Shown: piece by piece, positions 1 through 7,400 of the stretch | Numbering within the stretch: position 1 is the first letter of the stretch | How the letters are laid out: every line of letters starts with the position of its first letter | Assembly: GCA_021810175.1 (NCBI GenBank) | Contig: JAJZJJ010000091.1 | Location: 1-8,650 of the forward strand | Length of the DNA stretch: 8,650 nucleotides | Direction of reading: 5' to 3' | Origin: Acidobacteriota bacterium | GTDB taxonomy: Bacteria; Acidobacteriota; Terriglobia; Terriglobales; Acidobacteriaceae | The notes under the pieces: model-generated | The model's input: only the letters and a program-made list of their open reading frames with translations | The model's database searches: none | Told to the model about the DNA's origin: nothing | Program-made: the position numbers and the translations under genes

Positions 1-195
1 GAGCAACCGTCCCTGCTCCAGCGTCAGCCGCGTCAGCGGGCTCCCGCCAATCGCCACAAACCGGTGCCGAACCTCCTCCACCACCGCCGCAGGCATCGGA
101 CGTCCGCTCACCACGTTCTTCAGGTATTCAGGAATCTCTTCCGCCGCATCCGGCGTGCCGTGCGCCAGCAGCAGAATCGCCGCGCGCTCAGCCAT
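1..195 (-). CDS. hemH: Ferrochelatase, N-terminal part (cut by window edge)
   Basis: Ferrochelatase inserts ferrous iron into protoporphyrin IX (or, in the coproporphyrin-dependent route, into coproporphyrin III) at the end of heme synthesis. Only the first 65 codons are present; the gene runs off the left edge. Translating the minus strand from the ATG at 195-193 gives MAERAAILLLAHGTPDAAEE, then a stretch with IPEYLKNVVSGRP and IGGSPLTRLTLEQG. The hydrophobic strand followed by HGTP, the IPEYL segment and the GGSPL motif are typical of the ferrochelatase N-terminus. The start codon lies inside the end of hemE: the two genes share 8 nt (ATGGCTGA), so translation is probably coupled. Downstream active-site residues are outside the window, so the family call rests on the N-terminus and on the hemE neighbour. 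Which branch of the pathway it serves cannot be decided here. Confidence 0.86.
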   Translation of the reverse strand, partial: MAERAAILLLAHGTPDAAEEIPEYLKNVVSGRPMPAAVVEEVRHRFVAIGGSPLTRLTLEQGRLL

Positions 196-1297
196 GCTGC
201 GTCTCCTGTGCATACTCACGCACAAACTTCACCACCGCCTGCACGTTCTCTACCGGCGTTCCCGGAACAATCCCATGCCCCAGGTTGAAAATATGTCCGG
301 GCCGCCCGCCCGCCTTCGCCAATATATTTCTCACACGGTTACGAATCAGATCCGGCTCCGCGAACAGCGTGATCGGATCCAGGTTCCCCTGCACCCCGCA
401 GCCGTAATCCAGCCGCCGCCATGCATCGTCCAGCGGAGTCCGCCAGTCCAGCCCCAGCACATCCGCGCCCGTCTCCTTCATCGCCGGCAGCAGCGACGCC
501 GAATCCACCCCGAAGTAAATCACCGGCACGCCCATCGCCTGCACCTCGCGCACCAGCGTCGTCGTTATCGGCAGCACGAACTCGCGATAATCCTCCACGC
601 ACAGCGCGCCCACCCAGCTGTCGAAAATCTGGATCACGTCCGCGCCGCCTTCCACCTGCTGCCGCGCGTAATCCCTGAGCACCGTCGCCAGCTTCTCCAG
701 CAGCAGCCGCCACGCCTCCGGCTGGCGATACATCATCCGCTTCGTCTCGATGTAATTCCGCGAGCCGCCGCCCTCGATCATGTAACTGGCCAGCGTAAAC
801 GGCGCGCCCGTAAATCCGATCATCCCCAGCGCGTCCTTGAAGTGCGCCGCCACCCGCTCAATCGCCTGCGCCACATAAATCAGCTCGTCCGTCCGATCTG
901 TACGCAGTCGCACCACATCCTCGGCCGTCCGCACCGGCTGGTGAATCACCGGCCCTTCGCCCGCCTGGAACTCGAACCCCAGCCCCATGCACTCCAGCGG
1001 CAGCAGCAAATCGGCAAAGATAATCGCCGCGTCCACATCCAGCTTCTCCGCCGCGGTGATCGTCACCTCTGCCGCCAGCTCCGGCCGCTTGCAGATCTCC
1101 AGCAGCGAGTGGTGCTTCCGCACCGCCATGTACTCGGCCATATACCGCCCCGCCTGCCGCAGGAACCATACCGGCGTCCGGTCCACAGGCTGCCGCAAAC
1201 ACGCCCGCACAAACCGGCTCGCACTCGATACCGGCATCTGTTCTGAGCCTGCGCCGCCCTCTGTCACTGCAGTTTTCAATACCTTTTCGTCAGACAT
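188..1297 (-). CDS. hemE: Uroporphyrinogen decarboxylase
   Basis: This cytoplasmic enzyme decarboxylates the four acetate side chains of uroporphyrinogen III to give coproporphyrinogen III. The 369-residue product matches the usual family length of about 340-360 plus a short N-terminal extension. The signature TPVWFLRQAGRY spans residues 41-52, with the substrate-binding arginines at R47 and R51. FADLLLP follows, with the catalytic aspartate at D96. Other expected residues are Y172 in ASYMIEG, S227 in IFDSWVG, GNLDP at 304-308, and H341 in FNLGHGI; all align with the known active-site set of human UROD. The annotated ATG at 1297 has no Shine-Dalgarno match. Met21 (ATG at 1237-1235), just before SSASRFVRACLRQP, is closer to where family members usually begin and is a credible alternative start. 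The stop overlaps hemH by 8 nt. The terminator behind the upstream S9 gene suggests that hemE has its own promoter in 1298-1370, but I could not identify one. Confidence 0.96.
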   Translation of the reverse strand: MSDEKVLKTAVTEGGAGSEQMPVSSASRFVRACLRQPVDRTPVWFLRQAGRYMAEYMAVRKHHSLLEICKRPELAAEVTITAAEKLDVDAAIIFADLLLPLECMGLGFEFQAGEGPVIHQPVRTAEDVVRLRTDRTDELIYVAQAIERVAAHFKDALGMIGFTGAPFTLASYMIEGGGSRNYIETKRMMYRQPEAWRLLLEKLATVLRDYARQQVEGGADVIQIFDSWVGALCVEDYREFVLPITTTLVREVQAMGVPVIYFGVDSASLLPAMKETGADVLGLDWRTPLDDAWRRLDYGCGVQGNLDPITLFAEPDLIRNRVRNILAKAGGRPGHIFNLGHGIVPGTPVENVQAVVKFVREYAQETQHG

Positions 1298-1370
1298 AAC
1301 TTAGCCCAAGGTTAGCACCCGGAAACCATCTCCACTTGTGCTCCCCCGCACAACCACTTCACGCCCTGAA

Positions 1371-1399
1371 CAAAAAGGCCGCCAGTTTCCCGGCGGCCT
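1371..1399 (-). terminator. Intrinsic terminator of the S9 peptidase gene
   Basis: Read on the minus strand, a perfect 8-bp GC-rich stem (AGGCCGCC at 1392-1399, pairing with GGCGGCCT at 1376-1383) closes an 8-nt loop. It is followed directly by five T residues (1371-1375). It lies 19 nt past the S9 peptidase stop, and the T-run is on the correct side for leftward transcription, so it should end that mRNA before hemE. On the plus strand the T-run is absent. Confidence 0.85.
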
Positions 1400-1417
1400 C
1401 TGCTCCGGCCAATCGCG

Positions 1418-3523
1418 CTACTGCATCTCCTTGTTCTCGTGCTTTTCTTTCTTCTTCGCCCACGGCTGGTACGTCAGCTTCACGTTCTTGCCCAGCACCC
1501 ACTTGTCATACCAGTTGAACCAGTACTGGTAACGGTCGCGAATGTACGTCGGTCGCGTGAACCCATGCCACTGCTGCGGATACACGATCAGCGCCGAAGG
1601 CACATGCAGCGTCTGCAGCGCCTCATACATCTGCTCGCCGGCCTCCAGCGGCACGTTGAAGTCGCTCGTCCCGCCCATGAACAGCGTCGGCGTATGGATC
1701 AGATTCGCATGGAAGAACGGATACCCGATCTTGATGTATCGCTGCACGTTCTCCCACGGCACGCCCAGCTCATAGTTGTACTGGTTGATGTACTCGTCCA
1801 CGCCGTACAGCACGAACGGATCGCCCGTCCCCGCGCCCGCCGTCGCCGCCTTGAACTCGTTCGTGTGCGCGATCATGTAATCCGTCGTGATGGCGCCGTA
1901 ACTCCAGCCGCCCACGCCCATGCGGTTCCGATCCGCGATCCCTTCCTGGATCATCTTGTTCACGCAGGCCTCGATATCCTGCACTTCCAGCACGCCCCAG
2001 TTCGCCCAGATCGCCTTCTGGTAAGCGATCCCGCGCCCGTTGCTGCCCCGGTAATTCACATTCAGCACCGCGTAGCCGCGCGCCGCAAACAACTGCCGCA
2101 TCGGCGAAAACTCGTGTGCATCCTGCCCCTGCGGCCCGCCGTGAATCCACAACAGCATCGGATACGGCTTCTTCGCCCCGGCATCATCCGGCAGCGTGAT
2201 CAACCCATCCACGCGCGTACCGGCTTTGCTCGTCGCGTCCATATTCTCGGCCTTGGCCAGCACCAGCTCTGAGAGCAGCTTGGCATTCTGGTGTGTCAGT
2301 TGCCGCAGATGCCCGTCGCTCAGCGCGAACACCTCGCCCGGCGTCGTGTCCGTCGTCCAGAGCACGGCCTCATGTCCGTCTTTGCCCGAGTGGCCCCACG
2401 ACACGCCCTCGCTGTCCACCAGACGCGTCACCGCGTCCGTCGCCACGTCAATGCTCGCCGGATACCGGTTCCGATCATCCGTCACCAGCGCAAGAATGTG
2501 CTTGCCGTCCGGCGTCCACTGCGGCTCATGTATCGGACGGTCAAACTCCGCCGTCAACACTTTCGCGGGCCCGCTCCCATCGGCTGCAATTACCGCCAGC
2601 CGATTCTCCTGGTACTGCCAGTACTTCACATGCCCGCCGCGCAAAAACGCGATTTCCTTCCCATTCGGAGACCACGCCAGCGGCCCCGTGTCCTCGCCCG
2701 TGTAGTGCGTCAGTTGCTTCGGCTCCGACCCCGCCTTCGCCGCCACCACAAACACGTCTGTGTTGATATTCCGCTCCGGCTCCGCCGTGTGATTGCTCAC
2801 AAATGCAATCTCTTTCCCATCCGGCGACCACACCCCGTCCTGCTCGTCATACTTCTCGCCGGCCGTCAGCTTCTCCATCTTGCCCGTCGCAATGTCATAC
2901 AGATAAAGAAATGTGTGCGACGTCGCCGTGATGTATCCCTTGACATCCTGCTTGAACAGGTAGCGAGTAATCACAATCGGCGCAACGTACTTGTGTTCCT
3001 TCGCATCGTTGAACGCGTTCGCGCTCACAATCCGGCCCACGTGCACCGTCAGCAGCAGTTGCTTTCCATCTGGAGACCAGCGATACGCCTGAATCGTGCC
3101 GTCCTTCTTCTTCACGTCCGTCAGTTGGTGCGCCTCGCCGCCGTGCCGCGGCAGCACCCACACCTGCGTGCCTTCGGCTTTGCCCTTCCGCCCGGACAAG
3201 AACGAAATATACTGCCCATCCGGGCTCCACTCGGGCTCGCTCACCGACCCGTTGTATCCGTACGTCAGCTGAATGTCCTGCTTCCCATCCCAGCTCACCA
3301 TCCACAACGTGGTGATGTGATCATCCTTCTTCATATCCGTCGTCCGGACCGTGTACAGCACCCACTTCCCGTCCGGCGACACTTTCGGGCTCCCCACATC
3401 CTTCACGCGAAACACATCGTTTAAGGTCATCAGATGGGGCTTCACGGCAGTCTGCGCGATCACTGGAGCAACTGGCGCAAACGCCAGGGACAAAAGCAGA
3501 AATCCAACTCTCGTTCTAAGCAT
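1418..3523 (-). CDS. Secreted prolyl-oligopeptidase-family (S9) peptidase
   Basis: This is a serine peptidase of clan SC, family S9 (dipeptidyl/acylaminoacyl-peptidase type), probably exported to the periplasm or beyond to trim peptides. The start is placed at ATG 3523-3521 because a signal peptide begins there (MLRTRVGFLLLSLAFAP, then PVAPVIAQ, likely cut after VIA-Q). An in-frame GTG at 3595 would add 24 polar residues in front of it. The product is 701 residues. A beta-propeller follows with repeated PD40/TolB-like WSPDG motifs near residues 49, 99, 149, 232, 284 (WSPNG) and 336 (WTPDG). The C-terminal alpha/beta-hydrolase domain has the oxyanion motif WIHGGPQG (459-466). Its catalytic triad is Ser541 in GWSYG, Asp621 in GGTSDFNVP and His653 in QWHGF. 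Every catalytic element is intact. The C-terminus is lysine/glutamate-rich. The gene stands alone: a repeat element lies upstream and a strong terminator downstream. Exact substrate specificity cannot be read from the sequence. Confidence 0.93.
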   Translation of the reverse strand: MLRTRVGFLLLSLAFAPVAPVIAQTAVKPHLMTLNDVFRVKDVGSPKVSPDGKWVLYTVRTTDMKKDDHITTLWMVSWDGKQDIQLTYGYNGSVSEPEWSPDGQYISFLSGRKGKAEGTQVWVLPRHGGEAHQLTDVKKKDGTIQAYRWSPDGKQLLLTVHVGRIVSANAFNDAKEHKYVAPIVITRYLFKQDVKGYITATSHTFLYLYDIATGKMEKLTAGEKYDEQDGVWSPDGKEIAFVSNHTAEPERNINTDVFVVAAKAGSEPKQLTHYTGEDTGPLAWSPNGKEIAFLRGGHVKYWQYQENRLAVIAADGSGPAKVLTAEFDRPIHEPQWTPDGKHILALVTDDRNRYPASIDVATDAVTRLVDSEGVSWGHSGKDGHEAVLWTTDTTPGEVFALSDGHLRQLTHQNAKLLSELVLAKAENMDATSKAGTRVDGLITLPDDAGAKKPYPMLLWIHGGPQGQDAHEFSPMRQLFAARGYAVLNVNYRGSNGRGIAYQKAIWANWGVLEVQDIEACVNKMIQEGIADRNRMGVGGWSYGAITTDYMIAHTNEFKAATAGAGTGDPFVLYGVDEYINQYNYELGVPWENVQRYIKIGYPFFHANLIHTPTLFMGGTSDFNVPLEAGEQMYEALQTLHVPSALIVYPQQWHGFTRPTYIRDRYQYWFNWYDKWVLGKNVKLTYQPWAKKKEKHENKEMQ

Positions 3524-3530
3524 GGCTGGC

Positions 3531-3536
3531 AGTATA
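3531..3536 (-). promoter_or_regulatory. -10-like hexamer for a leaderless S9 transcript
   Basis: On the minus strand TATACT is followed by exactly 7 nt (GCCAGCC) and then the preferred ATG of the S9 peptidase. No Shine-Dalgarno sequence fits between them. Transcription starting at the usual distance from a -10 box would begin at or within one base of the ATG. No convincing -35 is present 16-18 nt upstream. kdsC has the same arrangement. Confidence 0.4.
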
Positions 3537-3587
3537 TTCCAAAAACCGGTGAAGACTCTGTGAGGACGCCCGCCTGCTCTCAAGGCA

Positions 3588-3708
3588 GTCCACACTTGTC
3601 AATCACCGGCAAAGCCTCCAAACCTTCGCAGACGCTCTCAACTCAATACGGAGCATCGAAGGCTGAAGACTAGGGACTGAAGACTGCGTACTGGGGACTG
3701 AGAACTGG
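3588..3708. repeat. Composite intergenic repeat, copy 1 (core plus heptad array)
   Basis: Two parts are visible. The core (3609-3652) matches 4334-4377 at 34 of 44 positions without gaps, and a GTCCACA motif at 3588-3594 has its counterpart at 4306-4312. It is continuous with an array of 7-bp units in strict register from 3639 to 3708, each of the form NNACTNN on the plus strand (NNAGTNN on the minus strand). GGACTGA occurs exactly at 3674-3680 and 3695-3701. AGACTAG, AGACTGC, GTACTGG and GAACTGG fill other registers, and 3653-3659 is a degenerate unit. The core can form a weak hairpin around the loop CTCCAAA (5 of 7 pairs). The element fills most of the gap between the kdsC stop and the S9 peptidase start. 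Confidence 0.75.
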
Positions 3709-3720
3709 CGGCGATGCTGC

Positions 3721-4278
3721 TCACGCCAGCGCCTTCGGAATCGCCTCTTCCCACCGGCCCTGCGCCTTCAAAATCAGCTCCACCACCTCCCGCGCCGCAC
3801 CCTTGCCGCCCGCCGCCCGCGTCGTGTAGTGGCAAATCTCCTTCAGCTCCACCGCCGCATTCGCCACCGCCACCGCCAGCCCTGCCCGCCGCGCCAGCGC
3901 CATATCCGGCAGATCATCGCCCAGAAAAGCTGTCTCTTCTTCGGTCACGCCCGCCTCTTCCAGGCATTCCTCAAAAGCCGCCGTCTTCGTTGCCTGCCCC
4001 AGGTACACAAATCGCACCCTCAATTCGTTGGCGCGCTGCTGCACCGCCGGAGACCGCCGCCCGGTAATGAACCCCGTATCAATTCCCATGATGCTGGCCA
4101 GCTTCAGCGCCAGCCCATCCTGCGAATCGAACGCCTTCAGCTCACCCACTCCGCCCCCGGGCAATGAGACCAGGCACACTTCCCCGTTGGTCAGCGTCCC
4201 ATCCACATCCATCAAAAACAGCTTGATCTTCTTCGCCCGCTCCAGCACTTCGGAGCCCGGCTTCCATGTCTCCTGCAT
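3721..4278 (-). CDS. kdsC: 3-deoxy-D-manno-octulosonate 8-phosphate phosphatase (HAD family)
   Basis: KdsC hydrolyses KDO-8-phosphate to KDO for the inner core of lipopolysaccharide, in the cytoplasm. The protein is 185 residues from the preferred ATG at 4278-4276, close to the usual 170-190 for this small capless HAD class. HAD motif I is LMDVDGTLTNG, with nucleophile Asp24 and acid/base Asp26. The KdsC-typical FDSQDGLALK follows, then motif II in GFITGRRSPAV (Thr72), a motif III lysine (Lys98) in YLGQATKTAAFEE, and motif IV FLGDDLPDMA (Asp121, Asp125), which binds magnesium. Longer in-frame starts exist at ATG 4287 and GTG 4311. The GTG lies in the TGTGGAC edge of a repeat element shared with another locus, so it is unlikely to be the real start. 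The related YrbI-type or CMP-sugar-linked phosphatases share this fold, so KDO specificity is inferred. No kdsA or kpsF neighbour is in the window. Confidence 0.85.
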   Translation of the reverse strand: MQETWKPGSEVLERAKKIKLFLMDVDGTLTNGEVCLVSLPGGGVGELKAFDSQDGLALKLASIMGIDTGFITGRRSPAVQQRANELRVRFVYLGQATKTAAFEECLEEAGVTEEETAFLGDDLPDMALARRAGLAVAVANAAVELKEICHYTTRAAGGKGAAREVVELILKAQGRWEEAIPKALA

Positions 4279-4285
4279 AGCTGCC

Positions 4286-4291
4286 ATTGTA
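4286..4291 (-). promoter_or_regulatory. -10-like hexamer for a leaderless kdsC transcript
   Basis: On the minus strand TACAAT is followed by exactly 7 nt (GGCAGCT) and then ATG at 4278-4276. This parallels the S9 peptidase (TATACT, 7 nt GCCAGCC, ATG). No Shine-Dalgarno sequence is visible before this or the alternative starts, and no good -35 was found. The parallel supports the short start for kdsC. Confidence 0.35.
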
Positions 4292-4305
4292 GTTGCCAGT
4301 AGCCT

Positions 4306-4426
4306 GTCCACATTTGCCGATTGTCAGTGGTGAGCAAAGGCTCCAAACCTTTGCCAGCAATTTCAACTTAATACTGAGGACTGAAAACCGGGGACTAGGG
4401 ACTTTGGACTGACAACTGGGGACTAT
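4306..4426. repeat. Composite intergenic repeat, copy 2 (core plus heptad array)
   Basis: This is the second copy of the element at 3588-3708. The outer motif GTCCACA is at 4306-4312. The core from 4334 holds a perfect 7-bp inverted repeat, GCAAAGG (4334-4340) and CCTTTGC (4348-4354), around the conserved loop CTCCAAA. Nine consecutive 7-bp units follow in unbroken register from 4364 to 4426, including GGACTGA at 4378 and 4406, GGACTAG at 4392, GGACTTT at 4399, CAACTGG at 4413 and GGACTAT at 4420. The distance from core start to array start is 30 nt in both copies. The distance from GTCCACA to the core is 28 nt here and 21 nt in copy 1, a difference of one heptad. It occupies the divergent gap between kdsC and the GH2 gene. 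Confidence 0.78.
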
Positions 4427-4497
4427 GAAGTGGCGCCCATCCCCTCCCTCATGCATAATGGCATCGCAACGAAATCGACCCAGCGAGCGCTCTCTCC

Positions 4498-7400
4498 ATG
4501 AAACTTCTTCTTCCGGCGCGTCTACGCACCGCCCTTTTTGCCGCAGCCATTCTGATATCGCTACCACCTGCCGCCCTCGCGCAGACCTACGTCACCCCCA
4601 CCACCAACAATCCGCCCCACTATGGCCCCTGGAACGCCATCTTCCTCCAGGGCGGCATCGGCCTCAACTACCCCATCGAGGAGCACGACACCGTCCAGAT
4701 GGCCAGCGCCCCCTGGACCCTCTATGCATGGATCCAGCCCAACCTCCCGCTCACCGAGCCAGCGCTCATTGGCGGCCTCGGCTCCACCGCCGACGAATAC
4801 TCCCGCATGCTCGCCGCCTCGAGCAATGCCGTCATCCTCTGGGACGGCCCCGACAATTCCCTCCGCTTCCCGCTGCCCGCCGGAACCATCATCACGCCCG
4901 GCTCCTGGCACTTCATCGCGGCCACCTTCGACGGCGACAAGACCTTCCGCGTCTACTTTGATGGCTCCCTCGCCGGCTCCGGAACCCTCCTGCTCGGCAG
5001 CGTCAAACCCCAGATCTCGCTCGCGCCCGCCAATCACCTGCCCGCCGGCTTCGCGCACTACGGCGGCAAAGTCGAAGGCTTCACCCTCCTGCGCCACGCC
5101 CTCAGCGCCGGCGACCTCGCCACTCTCGCCCACCAGCGCAAGCACCTCGACATTGTCGACTTCTTCCGCGGCTCCAAGGACTGGCCCATCCAGAGGTTTC
5201 AGTGGACCGGCTACCGCGAACCCCAAAGCCCGCAGCAGGAACCCCACAGCAAAGCGCCGTTTTCCAAACCCGTCGCTCAACCCCTGCCCGCGCATCGCCC
5301 GCGGCTCACGCCCACCGGCCACAACACCTGGACCATCGGCGACTGGTACCTCCAGGCCGCGCCCAAAGTTGACGCCACCGCCGCCCAGATCGGCGCTCCG
5401 GGCTTCAGCACCGCCAGCTGGCTCGCCGCAACTGTCCCCGGAACCGTCCTCACCACCATGGTCGATCGCGGCATCTACCCCAATCCTTATTACGGCCTCA
5501 ACAACATGGCCATCCCCGAGTCCCTCAACAAACAGGACTACTGGTACCGCACCACCTTCCCCACTCCCAGATCCGCGCGCAACCGCCAGTTCACCCTCAC
5601 CTTTAACGGCATCAATTACGTCGCTCACGTCTGGCTCAATGACCATTCCCTCGGCTCCATCAAAGGAGCCTTCATTCGCGGCATCTTCAACGTCACCGCC
5701 GACCTCAAACCCTCCGGCGAAAACGTCCTCCTCGTCCACGTCGATCCGCCCTTCCATCCCGGCATCCCGCAAGAGCAGTCCGTCCTCGGCGGCCCCGGTG
5801 CAAACGGCGGCATAATGGAGCTCGACGGCCCAACCTTTATGGACACCGAGGGCTGGGACTGGATTCCCGCCATCCGCGACCGCGACACCGGCATCTGGCA
5901 ACAGGTCACCCTCCACGCCACCGGCAGCGTCCACATAGGCGATCCACAGATCATCACCACCCTGCCCGACCTGCCCAGCCGCACCCTCGCCGACGTCCGC
6001 ATCAACGCCCCCCTCAATAACGACTCCAGCTCACCCGTCCACGCCACCCTCAGCGCCAGCTTCCAGGGCGTCTCCATCAGGAAATCCGTCACCCTCCCGC
6101 CCGGCGAAACCACCGTCTCGTTCACTCCCGCCGAATACCCCCAGCTCGCCATCCACAATCCGCACCTCTGGTGGCCCAACGGATACGGCAAGCCCAACCT
6201 CTACCGCCTCACGCTCACCGTCTCCACCGGTCGCACTGTTTCAGACACAAAGCAGCTCCACTTCGGCATTCGCGAGGTCAGTTATGTCCTCGGCCTCATG
6301 ACTCCCGACGGCCAGCTCAAGCAGTTCATCTATGACCCCTCTCGCGGCGATGTTGCCGCCGCGCCCGTCATCAACCTCACCCACCGCGGCATCCTGCAGG
6401 TCCCGCCGCAAAGCCCCTACCCCGCCTTTTATCCGGCCAAATACCGCAGCGATTGGAACCAGTGGGTCGAGTCCGTCACTCCCGCCGGCTTGCACTCGCC
6501 GGCCCTGCGCCCCGCGCCCGCTGACTACGCCGGAACCCGCACCTTCCTCGTCCTCATGGTCAACGGCGTCCGCATCCCCGCCCGCGGCGGCAACTGGGGC
6601 ATGGACGACGCCATGAAGAACGTCTCCCAGGCCCACCTCGAACCCTACTTCAAGCTCGAACAGAAGGCCGGCATCGACATCATCCGCAACTGGCAGGGCC
6701 AGGACACTGAAAAGACCTTCTACGACCTCGCTGACAAATACGGCATCATGATCTGGAACGACTTCTGGGAATCCACACAGAACTGCAATATCGAGCCGGA
6801 AAACCCAGCCCTCTTCCTCAAAAATGCCCGCGACGTCATCCTCCGCTTCCGCAATCACCCCTCCATCGTGGCCTGGTGCGGACGCAATGAAGGCGTCCCC
6901 CAGCCCATCATCAACACCGGCCTCGATAAGCTCGTTCGCACCCTCGACGGCACTCGCTACTACACAGGCAGCTCCAACCAGGTCAACCTCCAGGTCAGCG
7001 GCCCATACCAATGGCAGAATCCGGTTCTCTACTACACCAAACTCAACCGCGGCTTCTCCATGGAAACCGGCACACCCTCCATGTCCACCCTCGAATCCTT
7101 CAAGGCGTGGACCCCCAAGCCCGACCAGTGGCCCATCGACGACGTCTGGGCCTACCATGACTGGCACCAGGGCGGAAACGGCAACACCCATCCCTTCATG
7201 GCAGCCATCCAGGCCATGTTCGGCGCGCCCACCAGCCTCCCCGACTTCGAACGCAAGGCCCAGATGCTCAACTACGTCGACCACCGCGCCATCTTCGAAG
7301 GCATGGACGCCCATCTCTGGCAGCCCAACAGCGGTCGCCTCCTCTGGATGACCCATCCCGCCTGGCCCAGCAATATGTGGGAGATCTACAACTACGACTA

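Noticed and set aside
155..1246. 363-codon plus-strand frame opposite hemE
   Set aside because: The translation is Arg/His/Pro-rich with no family pattern. It is the antisense shadow of hemE, whose active-site residues are all present.
1298..1370. Promoter for hemE in the gap after the S9 terminator
   Set aside because: One is expected from the layout, but I found no pair of boxes with acceptable spacing.
2291..3424. 377-codon plus-strand frame opposite the S9 peptidase
   Set aside because: Arg/His/Leu-rich antisense shadow; the minus strand carries the propeller motifs and an intact catalytic triad.
3524..3595. 24-residue N-terminal extension of the S9 peptidase from a GTG start
   Set aside because: It would bury the signal peptide behind a polar, Arg-rich segment, and its GTG lies at the edge of the repeat element.
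4279..4311. 11-residue N-terminal extension of KdsC from a GTG start
   Set aside because: The GTG belongs to the TGTGGAC motif shared with the other repeat copy, and a -10-like box lies between it and the preferred ATG.
3639..4426. Heptad arrays considered as a CRISPR or direct-repeat origin
   Set aside because: Units are 7 bp and contiguous, with no spacers and no cas genes. No replication gene or DnaA-box cluster is nearby.
4454..4459. CATAAT as a -10 box for the GH2 gene
   Set aside because: There is no acceptable -35 at 16-18 nt and no extended -10; a single AT-rich hexamer is too weak to list as a promoter.
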